A stretch of 30,568 nt of DNA from positions 1 to 30,568 of the forward strand of contig CAJXDY010000027.1 in assembly GCA_913052135.1 (NCBI GenBank). Reading direction: 5' to 3'. Below are positions 1 to 7,464 of the stretch, piece after piece. Every line of letters begins with the position of its first letter. Positions within the stretch are counted from its first letter, which is position 1. A program made the translations under genes and the position numbers. The notes under the pieces were generated by a model. The model was not told where the DNA came from. It saw only the letters and a list, made by a program, of their open reading frames with translations, and did not search any database. Origin of the DNA: UBA8106 sp913052135. GTDB taxonomy: Bacteria; Acidobacteriota; Vicinamibacteria; Vicinamibacterales; UBA823.

Positions 1-93
1 CAGAATGGCCAAATGCCTATTCGAGGGCGTGCACATTTACTTGTGACCGTGCCGAATCATTTGCGGTGGGATTCCTGGGAGACTAATCGATGA
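1..93 (+). CDS. qhpA: QHNDH alpha subunit, 3' end only (partial)
   Basis: Frame 1 is open from the window edge to a TGA at 91-93, giving the last 30 residues of a protein with a basic, hydrophobic beta-like stretch (RGRAHLLVTVPNHLRW). The stop overlaps the qhpD start in an ATGA arrangement, which indicates translational coupling. In known quinohemoprotein amine dehydrogenase operons the gene directly before qhpD is qhpA, encoding the periplasmic di-heme alpha subunit, whose C-terminal part is made of beta domains. The assignment rests mainly on position and on the unmistakable downstream genes; the visible fragment is too short for a family call by itself. The heme-binding CxxCH motifs would lie outside the window. 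Confidence 0.72.
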   Translation, partial: QNGQMPIRGRAHLLVTVPNHLRWDSWETNR

Positions 94-1547
94 ACGAAAT
101 TGGATTACGTGAATGCCACGCCTTCGAGGCTGCCGGACAGCAGTTTCTATATTTGGTGCCCAGTGCTGCCGTCTTCGCGCTGGATGAAACGTCGCAGGAC
201 ATTGTAGCTTTATTGCGCGACGGACCTCTAACACGCACTGCGCTCATTACCGCGCTTGAGTCTCAGCGATCGCCTGCTGAAGTAGACAATAGCCTTATTG
301 AGTTACAGCAGGTACAGGCTGTAGCAGAAGCGGCGAGACCGGTCGAGCCGATGCCCAAGATTATTCCCGTTTCGCCGTTTCCCTTAACAACTATGGTCTT
401 GAACGTTACCAACCAGTGCAACTTAAGCTGCACCTATTGTTACGAGTACGGTGAGGACAAAATCGTTGAGACTAGCAATGGTTCTCAACCGAAATTCATG
501 AGCGAAGAGACTGCCCGCGAAAGTGTCGACTTCATGTTGAAGGAATCAGGTGAGAACAAGGTAGCGTATCTTTCGTTCTTTGGCGGAGAAACGCTCATGA
601 ACATGTCGGTGTTAAAGTTTGCTATCCCGTACGCCAGAAAGCGAGCAGCTGAACTGGGTAAGCGTGTGGAGTTTAACTTAACGACGAACGCGACGTTGCT
701 GAAGCCAGAGGTGATTGATTTCCTTGTCGAAAATGAAGTAGCGGTGACTATTTCGATCGATGGGCCGAAAGAGGTGCAGGATAAGTTTCGCGTCTTCCAG
801 AGCGGTGTTGGTAGTTATGATATTGCCCTGCCAAAAATAAAAGAGTTATTAAGCAAGCATCGGACTAGACCGATTGGGGCACGTGTCACGCTGACGTCCC
901 AAACGCTTGATATCCGGAAGATTTTTGATCATCTTAGCCATGAGGTGGGGTTTTATGAAGTGGGTTTTGCGCCGGTTACTACATCGCCCCAGCGTGACTA
1001 CGCGATTGAAGATCATGGGTTAAATGACATGCTGGGACAGTTTACCGCCTTGGCGAACGAGTTTCTTGAACACGCACTTGATAATCGCCACCATGGGTTT
1101 TCCAATGTGAAAGACACACTAGAGGAAATCCATAAAGGAGCCAGTAAAGCGTATCCTTGTGGTGCGGGATTAGGACTGATGGGTGTAGCGACCGATGGGC
1201 AGGTTGCATTATGCCACCGGTTTGCAGGGTCTGACGAACATTCGTTGGGTACAGTTCGTGATGGCATCGATCGGAAACGTCAAACTGAGTTCCTAGATCA
1301 ACATCATCTTGCTAACAAGACTGACTGTCATAGTTGCTGGGCTCGGCCGCTTTGTTCAGGTGGCTGCTATCACGAAGCGCACACGCGCTATGGCTCGACA
1401 GAACATCCAAATTTGCATTATTGTGATTGGATTCGAGAATGGACTGACGTCTGTTTGCGTATCTATGGAGAAATCGCTGTACATAATCCAGAGTACTTGA
1501 ATCGATTTGATGAACGGGTGACTAATGAAGCATCTCAAACCAATTAA
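90..1547 (+). CDS. qhpD: QhpD, radical SAM/SPASM maturase forming Cys-Asp/Glu thioether links in the QHNDH gamma subunit
   Basis: This 485-residue cytoplasmic enzyme has an N-terminal region of about 90 residues that probably binds the peptide substrate. The radical SAM cluster motif CxxxCxxC follows at C110, C114 and C117 (NQCNLSCTYCYEYG). The TIM-barrel motif SFFGGETLMN comes next, and a C-terminal SPASM region has cysteines at C357, C375, C413, C416, C422, C426 and C445 for two auxiliary [4Fe-4S] clusters. In Paracoccus, QhpD uses S-adenosylmethionine to make three intra-peptide thioether bonds between Cys and Asp/Glu methylene carbons in QhpC. Length is close to known QhpD. The gene is coupled by ATGA to the upstream gene and overlaps qhpC by 23 bases, as expected for a maturase co-translated with its substrate. 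Without the context it would be annotated only as a generic SPASM peptide maturase. Confidence 0.93.
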   Translation: MNEIGLRECHAFEAAGQQFLYLVPSAAVFALDETSQDIVALLRDGPLTRTALITALESQRSPAEVDNSLIELQQVQAVAEAARPVEPMPKIIPVSPFPLTTMVLNVTNQCNLSCTYCYEYGEDKIVETSNGSQPKFMSEETARESVDFMLKESGENKVAYLSFFGGETLMNMSVLKFAIPYARKRAAELGKRVEFNLTTNATLLKPEVIDFLVENEVAVTISIDGPKEVQDKFRVFQSGVGSYDIALPKIKELLSKHRTRPIGARVTLTSQTLDIRKIFDHLSHEVGFYEVGFAPVTTSPQRDYAIEDHGLNDMLGQFTALANEFLEHALDNRHHGFSNVKDTLEEIHKGASKAYPCGAGLGLMGVATDGQVALCHRFAGSDEHSLGTVRDGIDRKRQTEFLDQHHLANKTDCHSCWARPLCSGGCYHEAHTRYGSTEHPNLHYCDWIREWTDVCLRIYGEIAVHNPEYLNRFDERVTNEASQTN

Positions 1548-1872
1548 CCAGAAGGCCAACCGGATCCAAAGGCAGATCGTTGGAACAAACGAACGCGACA
1601 TCGTTGCGCTTCAGCAGGGTGGAGCGCCTTTAAGACCAGATGCTCAGATTCCACTCGGGTGTTCGTTCGTGTTCTTCCCTGGGTGGGAGGCCGATGTCAA
1701 TGGTGGCACAGCGGGACTATGCTCGCCGGTCGAGCGTGACTTATTTGATTGTCACCTTGGTTGTTTTTGGCCTGCGCAAGTTCCCGATCAACTGAACCAT
1801 GCTCCCGACTGGACCAGTTCCTGTGCTTCGGCGCAGAAAGACTGGCGAAAGATTGACTTGATCTTTCCTTGA
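1525..1872 (+). CDS. qhpC: QHNDH gamma subunit precursor carrying the cysteine tryptophylquinone (CTQ) site
   Basis: The 115-residue precursor carries a leader of roughly 39 residues followed by the catalytic gamma core. From memory of the Paracoccus gamma subunit (links Cys7-Glu16, Cys27-Asp33, Cys41-Asp49; CTQ Cys37-Trp43), the spacings 9, 6, 8 and 6 recur here as C46-E55, C66-D72, C80-D88 and C76-W82. The flanking sequence also matches (FPGWE, CFWPAQV, QDWRK-like QKDWRK). The CTQ at C76/W82 would be the covalent cofactor that deaminates primary amines. The leader (MKHLKPINQKANRIQ...) has no Sec features, fitting removal by the cytoplasmic protease QhpE and export by QhpF. An additional cysteine, C100, has no partner in the known map. 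The only in-frame ATG for the leader is at 1525, inside qhpD. Confidence 0.93.
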   Translation: MKHLKPINQKANRIQRQIVGTNERDIVALQQGGAPLRPDAQIPLGCSFVFFPGWEADVNGGTAGLCSPVERDLFDCHLGCFWPAQVPDQLNHAPDWTSSCASAQKDWRKIDLIFP

Positions 1873-1921
1873 TCATGCGCTTTTCACTGTGAGACCTTGT
1901 GCTTAGTTTGGATGGCCTATT

Positions 1922-3028
1922 ATGCAAATCGCAGCGAAGTTACTAGGGCTGCTGCTCACCTTAGTCTTCCTTAATGGGACAGCGTGGGCTCAAGATGAGT
2001 CACGCTTGGTTGGCGGTAACGGTACCCTCTACGTCGGGGGCTACGCGCATAAGATTTACGTCATTGATGAAGCTACTGAGGAAGTCGTTCGCGAAATCCG
2101 GGTTTCCATAGGTATGCCAAGACGTTTAGCGATTTCAAATGATCGTGAGCGATTTTTCATGTTTGACACGACATTTGAGAACTTTGAAATTATCAATGTC
2201 GCGTCTGGTGAGAGTCTAGACACTGTATCCATGAGTGATAGCAACACAAAAGTGCGCATTCGTGGATTTGTAGTTGAACCTCAGGAGCGGTACGTCATTT
2301 TCCAGGTTCGACCGGCGACCAAGCTCATCGATCGATTTGAAATCGGTGCGATGAAGCTCGTAAAGTACGATTTGACGACGCATGCGGTAGAGCAAGAGAT
2401 CGACTGGCCAAATGGCAAAGAAGTCGAGCGACTTAACATGCTTTTTTCGCCGGATGGATCGTTGCTGTACTTCTTTGCAGACGAGGTTGTAATTTATGAA
2501 ACAAACAATTTCACCGAGGTTGATCGATGGGATATGTCGGAGTCTGGAGAAGACGGCGTTGGACCGTTTCGGTTTGGCGCACGCGATCAAGTTAATGAGG
2601 AACCCGGTTTCTTTACAGGGTTATTCACCGTTCCCTCGGCCGTGCAAAGCGATCGACTGATGGGAGTGGCCCGTGTGAATTTACTGGAAAAGGCTGTCGA
2701 GTATTTTTATACGCTCGGCCCAGCTGCGGGAGTGAGTTTCAGTCTTGCACCGGATCGGACTAAGGCCTATGGACTGCTTTCTGAGATTGGGCACACAGAA
2801 TTTTGGACGTTCGATCTGGAAAATCAACGCTTGGGGCCGCGCAAACCGTTTGCAGGCCGCCCGCGGATGGCGCTCAAGACTAGTTCAAATGGAAAGCTTT
2901 TGTACATCTATCAGGCTGGACAGACTATTGATGTCTACGAAGCTGCGACGTATCAGTACCTTCGCACCATTGACTTGGAAGCAGACATGACAACAGCTTT
3001 ACTCGTGATACCACCGACGGGCCAGTAG
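1922..3028 (+). CDS. qhpB: QHNDH beta subunit, periplasmic YVTN-type beta-propeller
   Basis: The 368-residue product begins with a clear Sec signal peptide (hydrophobic core LLGLLLTLVFL, probable cleavage after AWA near residue 23). The rest is repeated beta-propeller blades: TLYVGGYAHKIYVIDEATEE, then units around RRLAISNDRERFFMF, NMLFSPDGSLLYFF, FSLAPDRTKAYGL and TSSNGKLLYIYQ. In QHNDH the beta subunit is a seven-bladed propeller that packs against the small gamma subunit and helps form the substrate site. Position directly after qhpC and mature size near 37 kDa agree with this. The 49-base gap to qhpC contains only a weak ribosome site (GGATGG). Isolated from its context it could be any YVTN protein. 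Confidence 0.88.
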   Translation: MQIAAKLLGLLLTLVFLNGTAWAQDESRLVGGNGTLYVGGYAHKIYVIDEATEEVVREIRVSIGMPRRLAISNDRERFFMFDTTFENFEIINVASGESLDTVSMSDSNTKVRIRGFVVEPQERYVIFQVRPATKLIDRFEIGAMKLVKYDLTTHAVEQEIDWPNGKEVERLNMLFSPDGSLLYFFADEVVIYETNNFTEVDRWDMSESGEDGVGPFRFGARDQVNEEPGFFTGLFTVPSAVQSDRLMGVARVNLLEKAVEYFYTLGPAAGVSFSLAPDRTKAYGLLSEIGHTEFWTFDLENQRLGPRKPFAGRPRMALKTSSNGKLLYIYQAGQTIDVYEAATYQYLRTIDLEADMTTALLVIPPTGQ

Positions 3029-3091
3029 TAAGGCAGTGGAAGCACCTAAGATACCAAATAAAATTCCTAACTTCTCTGAACGTTACTGATC

Positions 3092-4825
3092 TTGCTTGAT
3101 CCTCAATTTCGACGCGCCCTAACGTACGTGATGCCTTACTGGCGTCGACTGATACTAGTGCTCGTAATCAGTTTGATTAGTACGGCTTTGTCACTGGTGC
3201 TGCCGTATCTATCCAAAGGTCTCGTAGATTCTGCCCTGCTCGGGAAAGATTCGGTTGGCTTACTACGTTTCGTTGGGCTTTTTGTCACGATTACGATATT
3301 AAGTTTCGGGTTTAACGTTGTGAGTGGCTTGCGGTACACACGGGTTTCTGCGGATATTTTGTTCGATATGCGCCTAGCGCTATATCGGCATTTACAAAAA
3401 CTATCTCCGGGTTTCTACGCGCGTACTAGGCTTGGCGACATCGTGTCACGGATTAACAATGACATTGGTGAAATCCAGCGAATAACAGCAGAAACGGCAT
3501 TAGCGTTGATCGGCAACGTGTTATTCCTTGGCGGAGCGATCACTATGTTGATTTGGCTGGACGCCGGACTGGCTCTGCTTAGCGCCGTCCTGTTACCACC
3601 AAGCGTGTGGATGCTGGTTCGCTATCGTCATCGACTAGAAGGTCGAGTGACAGCGGTGCGTGAACGAAGTGCTGATGTGGGCAGTTTCTTGATCGAAACA
3701 TTACAAGGCATGAAGTTGGTTGTTACCTCAAATGCGCAGGTTAGAGAGATTAAGAATTTCCAACATAAAAATGACGCATTTGTCCGGGCGCTTATGTCAA
3801 TGCAACGACTAAGCTATCTGTTTGGAGGCTTGCCTGGCTTAATTCTTTCAGGGAGCACGGCGGTGGTGTTTGTAATAGGCGGGCAGCAGGTGATCGATGG
3901 GACCATGACCATGGGTACGCTGGTCGCATTCATGGCTTACCAGGTTCGTGTCCTGCCTCCGATTCAGGCATTGATGGGACTGTACGCCAATTTAGCAACA
4001 GTGCGGGTCTCGCTATCCAGAGTGCATCAACTGCTCGACGCTCAGATAGACGTAGCTGAATTGTCAGATGCCGAGGTCTGTCCAGATGCCCGAGGTGCAA
4101 TTTCATTGGAAGATGTAACCGTAACCTTTGACCGTGGCGTGGCTGCACTGGATCGCGTCACTCTTCATGTTACAGCTGGTGAAGTGCTTGCGGTTGTCGG
4201 GCCGAGTGGCGGTGGCAAGTCTACTCTGGCAGACCTGTTACTTCGGTTAATTGATCCAGACACAGGCTGTGTGTGCCTTGATGGTCGTGATGTGCGATCA
4301 ATCAGTTTTCATGATTTACGTCGACACATCGCTTTGGTCGATCAAGAACCGTTCATTTTTAATGCATCGATAGCCGAAAACATTCGGTATGGTGGGGTCA
4401 ATGCCAGTGAAGCTGAACTCACGGCGACGACACGAGCATCTGGCATTGCGGAATTTATTGATCGGCTGCCGGAGCAGTATGACACCGAAATAGGTGAACG
4501 AGGTCATATGCTGTCAGCTGGTGAACGTCAGCGTATTGCGATTGCACGAGCGTTTCTCGCGAACCCGGCCGTGCTTGTGATGGATGAACCGACTGCGGCA
4601 CTAGATCCTGTCTCCGCGATGAAAATCGCAGCAGGCTACGAGGCGGTGATGAAAGGGAGAACGACAATTATTATTTCTCACCACTTTGAATTGGTGCGCA
4701 GGGCCGATCGTGTTGTGGTAATCGACGGTGGACGGATCGTGGAGAGCGGTTCACCTGCAGAGTTGCTTGCGAGAGATAGTGCATTCTCGAATCTCTTTCG
4801 GGTGTCAGCAGGCAAAGAGGAGTAA
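3092..4825 (+). CDS. qhpF: QhpF, ABC exporter (fused permease and ATPase) of the QHNDH operon
   Basis: The 577-residue half-transporter is of the MsbA/type IV exporter kind. Residues 1-320 hold about six membrane segments. The ATPase domain has Walker A GPSGGGKST near residue 370, signature LSAGERQRIAIARA near 473, Walker B VLVMDEPTAALD near 496, and the switch histidine in IISHH. In the known system QhpF is needed for production of active enzyme and is thought to move the processed gamma peptide to the periplasm. The start is taken as TTG at 3092, because an in-frame stop lies at 3077 and the usual amphipathic N-terminus (RRALTYVMPYWRRL) would be lost with the ATG at 3131. No good ribosome site is visible. 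The gene lies 8 bases before qhpE. Confidence 0.88.
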   Translation: MLDPQFRRALTYVMPYWRRLILVLVISLISTALSLVLPYLSKGLVDSALLGKDSVGLLRFVGLFVTITILSFGFNVVSGLRYTRVSADILFDMRLALYRHLQKLSPGFYARTRLGDIVSRINNDIGEIQRITAETALALIGNVLFLGGAITMLIWLDAGLALLSAVLLPPSVWMLVRYRHRLEGRVTAVRERSADVGSFLIETLQGMKLVVTSNAQVREIKNFQHKNDAFVRALMSMQRLSYLFGGLPGLILSGSTAVVFVIGGQQVIDGTMTMGTLVAFMAYQVRVLPPIQALMGLYANLATVRVSLSRVHQLLDAQIDVAELSDAEVCPDARGAISLEDVTVTFDRGVAALDRVTLHVTAGEVLAVVGPSGGGKSTLADLLLRLIDPDTGCVCLDGRDVRSISFHDLRRHIALVDQEPFIFNASIAENIRYGGVNASEAELTATTRASGIAEFIDRLPEQYDTEIGERGHMLSAGERQRIAIARAFLANPAVLVMDEPTAALDPVSAMKIAAGYEAVMKGRTTIIISHHFELVRRADRVVVIDGGRIVESGSPAELLARDSAFSNLFRVSAGKEE

Positions 4826-4833
4826 CGAATTCT

Positions 4834-5556
4834 ATGCGTGGCGAACGATTCGAGGCGGCCACTGGCCGTTCAGTTCGTGTGGCAGTCGTTGATAGTGGTG
4901 TCAATCGGAAGCACCCACATATTCCATCGGTGTTTGGTGGAGTCGCCATTGATACCGATGGTCGTCAACACCCGGATTATCTAGATCGCTTGGGACACGG
5001 TACTGCTGTGGCCGCTACTATTGTTGAAAAGGCTCCGGACATTGAACTGTACGCCGTCAAGGTATTTGAGACTGAACTGGCGACTGGTGGAGATGCCCTA
5101 GTTGCAGCTATGGGCTGGGCAATCGAGCACCAAATGCAAGTGATTAACCTTAGTCTTGGCACCTCCAACCCGGAGCTTGAGGTGCAATTGCAAGCTGTAG
5201 TTGAGCGTGCAATATCTCGGAACGCCATCGTGGTTTCAGCCATTGAAGAAGGCGGAACGCGATGGTTTCCCGGTAGTTTATCTGGTGTCGTCCGGGTGGC
5301 ACTCGACTGGGACTGTCCGAGGAACGATTACCGATCGGTTATGGGGAGTGATGGACAGACGGTTTTTCGCGCATCAGGTTTCGCGCGTCCGATTCCTGGA
5401 GTTCCGCTTGATCGAAATCTCAAAGGCATTAGTTTTGCAGTGGCGAACTTGACTGGATACCTTGCTAGAGTGGTGGAGCACCACACCGAAGCGTCAATTG
5501 ATGAAGTCGTGAAGATCCTAGCCGCTAATTCTGCTACATACGCCAACCAATCGTGA
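4834..5556 (+). CDS. qhpE: QhpE, subtilisin-like (S8) protease removing the QHNDH gamma-subunit leader
   Basis: This is a compact 240-residue S8 peptidase with an intact triad: D20 in VAVVDSGVN, H55 in LGHGTAVA, and S200 in KGISFAVANLTG (GIS replacing the more common GTS). The oxyanion-side strand INLSLGTSNPE is present. There is no signal peptide and no propeptide, which fits a cytoplasmic enzyme. In Paracoccus QhpE cuts the leader from cross-linked QhpC. It is the last gene of the operon here, after qhpF, whereas the operon I recall has the protease before the transporter. No flavoprotein gene (qhpG) or AraC-type regulator (qhpR) follows on this side. Confidence 0.9.
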   Translation: MRGERFEAATGRSVRVAVVDSGVNRKHPHIPSVFGGVAIDTDGRQHPDYLDRLGHGTAVAATIVEKAPDIELYAVKVFETELATGGDALVAAMGWAIEHQMQVINLSLGTSNPELEVQLQAVVERAISRNAIVVSAIEEGGTRWFPGSLSGVVRVALDWDCPRNDYRSVMGSDGQTVFRASGFARPIPGVPLDRNLKGISFAVANLTGYLARVVEHHTEASIDEVVKILAANSATYANQS

Positions 5557-5607
5557 AGTTTGTTCTAATCTGACGATGGCATGTAACGATGCAGTTTTAA
5601 ACCTCGG

Positions 5608-6408
5608 TCAGATTGCCCAAGCTTGCCAGCGTTGGTTGCGCCGTTCGACATGCAGGGGTAGTTCGAAGCACTGAGATAATGCTTCATCGGTCAGTGTCGT
5701 ATTAATGGGACCAGCTGCTTGTACTACACCTCCACGAAGCAGCAGCAGGTGAGAAAAGCCAGGAGGAATTTCGTCGACGTGATGGGTGACGAGTATGGTT
5801 GGCGGAGTCGTGTCCTTTTCGGCTAAGGATCCTAGCGACGCGATTAACGCTTCACGACCTCCTAGGTCGAGACCCGCAATTGCCTCATCTAGTAAAAGTA
5901 TGCCCGGGTCTGCCATAAGAGCCCGTGCTAGTTCCACACGTTTACGTTCACCTGACGCCAAGGTGCCATAACGCCGGTCGAGTAGATGCTTGCAGCCCAC
6001 GCGTGTCAGCAAGCCCACTGCTTTCTCGTAATCCGTGGTCTTGTAGGTGTGCCACCACGGAGCTAGGGCTCCATGCTTAGCAGTCACTACTACATCAGTT
6101 ATCGAAAGATCTGGGCGAATTAGATCGGCAAGCTTGGCACTCGAATAGCCGATCCGAGTTCGCAACGTTCGTACATCGGTAAAGCCGAGAGTTTCTCCAA
6201 GCACTTCCACCGTGCCCGTAGAAGGATGCAAGTACAAAGAAGCAACTTCGCAGATCGTGGTCTTGCCTGAGCCATTTGGGCCGAGGAGGATCCAGTGCTC
6301 GCTCTTACGAACGGTCCAAGCTACATTACTTAAGATCGGACGACCGTCACGAATTACACTGATACCATTGAGCGCAAGAGCGATATCTGAGGTTGCAGGT
6401 ATCATCAT
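5608..6408 (-). CDS. Stand-alone ABC transporter ATPase
   Basis: A 266-residue ABC nucleotide-binding protein, with Walker A at residues 43-50 (GPNGSGKT), a signature near 150-154 in the variant form LASGE, Walker B at 170-175 (ILLLDE), D-loop AGLD and switch histidine in LVTHH. The position of the usual Q-loop glutamine reads GYSSAKLA, so glutamine appears to be missing. No permease or binding-protein gene lies beside it. The nearest same-strand neighbour is an amidohydrolase 30 bases upstream, with which it may share a transcript. The family resembles single-domain ATPases annotated vaguely as iron or molybdate transport proteins; the substrate cannot be inferred. The start at 6408 has a second ATG immediately after and no clear ribosome site. 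Confidence 0.85.
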   Translation of the reverse strand: MMIPATSDIALALNGISVIRDGRPILSNVAWTVRKSEHWILLGPNGSGKTTICEVASLYLHPSTGTVEVLGETLGFTDVRTLRTRIGYSSAKLADLIRPDLSITDVVVTAKHGALAPWWHTYKTTDYEKAVGLLTRVGCKHLLDRRYGTLASGERKRVELARALMADPGILLLDEAIAGLDLGGREALIASLGSLAEKDTTPPTILVTHHVDEIPPGFSHLLLLRGGVVQAAGPINTTLTDEALSQCFELPLHVERRNQRWQAWAI

Positions 6409-6438
6409 CGAATTGTAATGAAAATCTGACTTTTATAA

Positions 6439-7341
6439 TCACAAGGCAAAAATTCGTTCAAAGTTCTCATAAAATATTCTTTGGGTTGCATGAAGGTCAG
6501 CATTGATTTCCTGAAGCACAGCTTGCTGTGATTCAAAGATCGGTTTCTGCCAGCCACGTGGAAAGAAAGACGAGTCACTACCAAACAGGAGACGGTCTGG
6601 GCCAAGAATGTCCAGCACTTGTTGAAAAACATCTGTAAGCGTGACGTTCGTGTGGTACTTAATCCAGTTGTTAGAACTCGACGTATCCAAGTAGATATTG
6701 GAACAGAGATCCGCTGCTATCAACGCTTCGCGAAAAAATCCAGCACCGAAATGTGGAATGATGATCGAGAGATCGGGAAAACGTAAAGCAAGCGGCACAA
6801 TGGCAAGTGGATCTCCAAGTCGAACGTCAAAGTTGTTCGGCAAGCCAAGCTTTTTTCTAATGCCGACTGATAGGACACCACAATGCACGAAGAGTGTGGC
6901 GTGCTTTTTCGCTGACGCTACCGAGAGAATCCTGGACACACATTCATCGTCAAGGCTGTAGTGATGCATCGCCGGAAAAAGACAAATACCGCGCAAGCCC
7001 AGGTCTGTTAGTGCGCGTTCAGTTCGCTCGACTGCATCGTCCTGTGTTGGGTCAAGCATAAACTGACCAATGAATCGATCGGGATGCGCAGCCACTGCAG
7101 TTGCAACCGAGTCTTCATCCCCTGGCACGCTTGCGATGAGCGCCACACGCGAAATTTTATGGGCGTCCATTTCGTCAATCCAGCGTTGTGCTAATGCAAT
7201 TGGCGATCCTGGGTGGTCCCATCCAAGGACATCCACGACCGCGGAGCCTGTGCCGAGGTCAGCTCTCGCTCGGCTAAGTACCGAGAAGAAATGCTCTGAA
7301 AAAAAGTGGCAGTGTATATCGTTAAGATGCGTCACAGTCAT
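6439..7341 (-). CDS. Metal-dependent amidohydrolase (amidohydrolase 2 family, COG2159 type)
   Basis: A TIM-barrel hydrolase or decarboxylase of about 300 residues. The first-strand metal motif is HxH (H10 and H12 in NDIHCHFF). Later barrel motifs are FVHCG, IPHFGAGFF with the metal or catalytic histidine, and LLFGSDSSFF with the terminal aspartate. This family includes gamma-resorcylate/ACMSD-like decarboxylases and lactone hydrolases, so the substrate is open. The frame is open further upstream to 7470, but ATG at 7341 is chosen: it starts directly before the first barrel strand, it avoids overlap with the divergent reductase gene, and the extension would run through a nested inverted repeat. 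It lies 30 bases before the ABC ATPase gene. Confidence 0.84.
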   Translation of the reverse strand: MTVTHLNDIHCHFFSEHFFSVLSRARADLGTGSAVVDVLGWDHPGSPIALAQRWIDEMDAHKISRVALIASVPGDEDSVATAVAAHPDRFIGQFMLDPTQDDAVERTERALTDLGLRGICLFPAMHHYSLDDECVSRILSVASAKKHATLFVHCGVLSVGIRKKLGLPNNFDVRLGDPLAIVPLALRFPDLSIIIPHFGAGFFREALIAADLCSNIYLDTSSSNNWIKYHTNVTLTDVFQQVLDILGPDRLLFGSDSSFFPRGWQKPIFESQQAVLQEINADLHATQRIFYENFERIFAL

Positions 7342-7380
7342 GTCTTCACGAATCGTATCCTCATTTGGTTCAGAATGCGC

Positions 7381-7425
7381 CAGAATCGACCGAGTGTGTG
7401 AAACTGCACTCGGAATGATATTCTG
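7381..7425. promoter_or_regulatory. Nested inverted repeat in a divergent intergenic region (candidate operator)
   Basis: An outer pair CAGAAT (7381-7386) / ATTCTG (7420-7425) encloses an inner perfect 7-base pair CCGAGTG (7390-7396) / CACTCGG (7407-7413) with a 10-base spacer. It sits between the divergent starts of the amidohydrolase (7341) and the aldo/keto reductase (7465), where a transcription factor could control both genes. That is inference; it could also be a transcript hairpin. Confidence 0.45.
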
Positions 7426-7464
7426 AAAGGCGAGCGATTCATATTGGATCGCGGGCAGACTCTT

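Noticed and set aside
90..1872. RiPP (sactipeptide/ranthipeptide) cluster rather than amine dehydrogenase
   Set aside because: The small protein matches the QHNDH gamma subunit at all cross-link positions, and the beta-propeller, exporter and S8 protease complete the qhp set.
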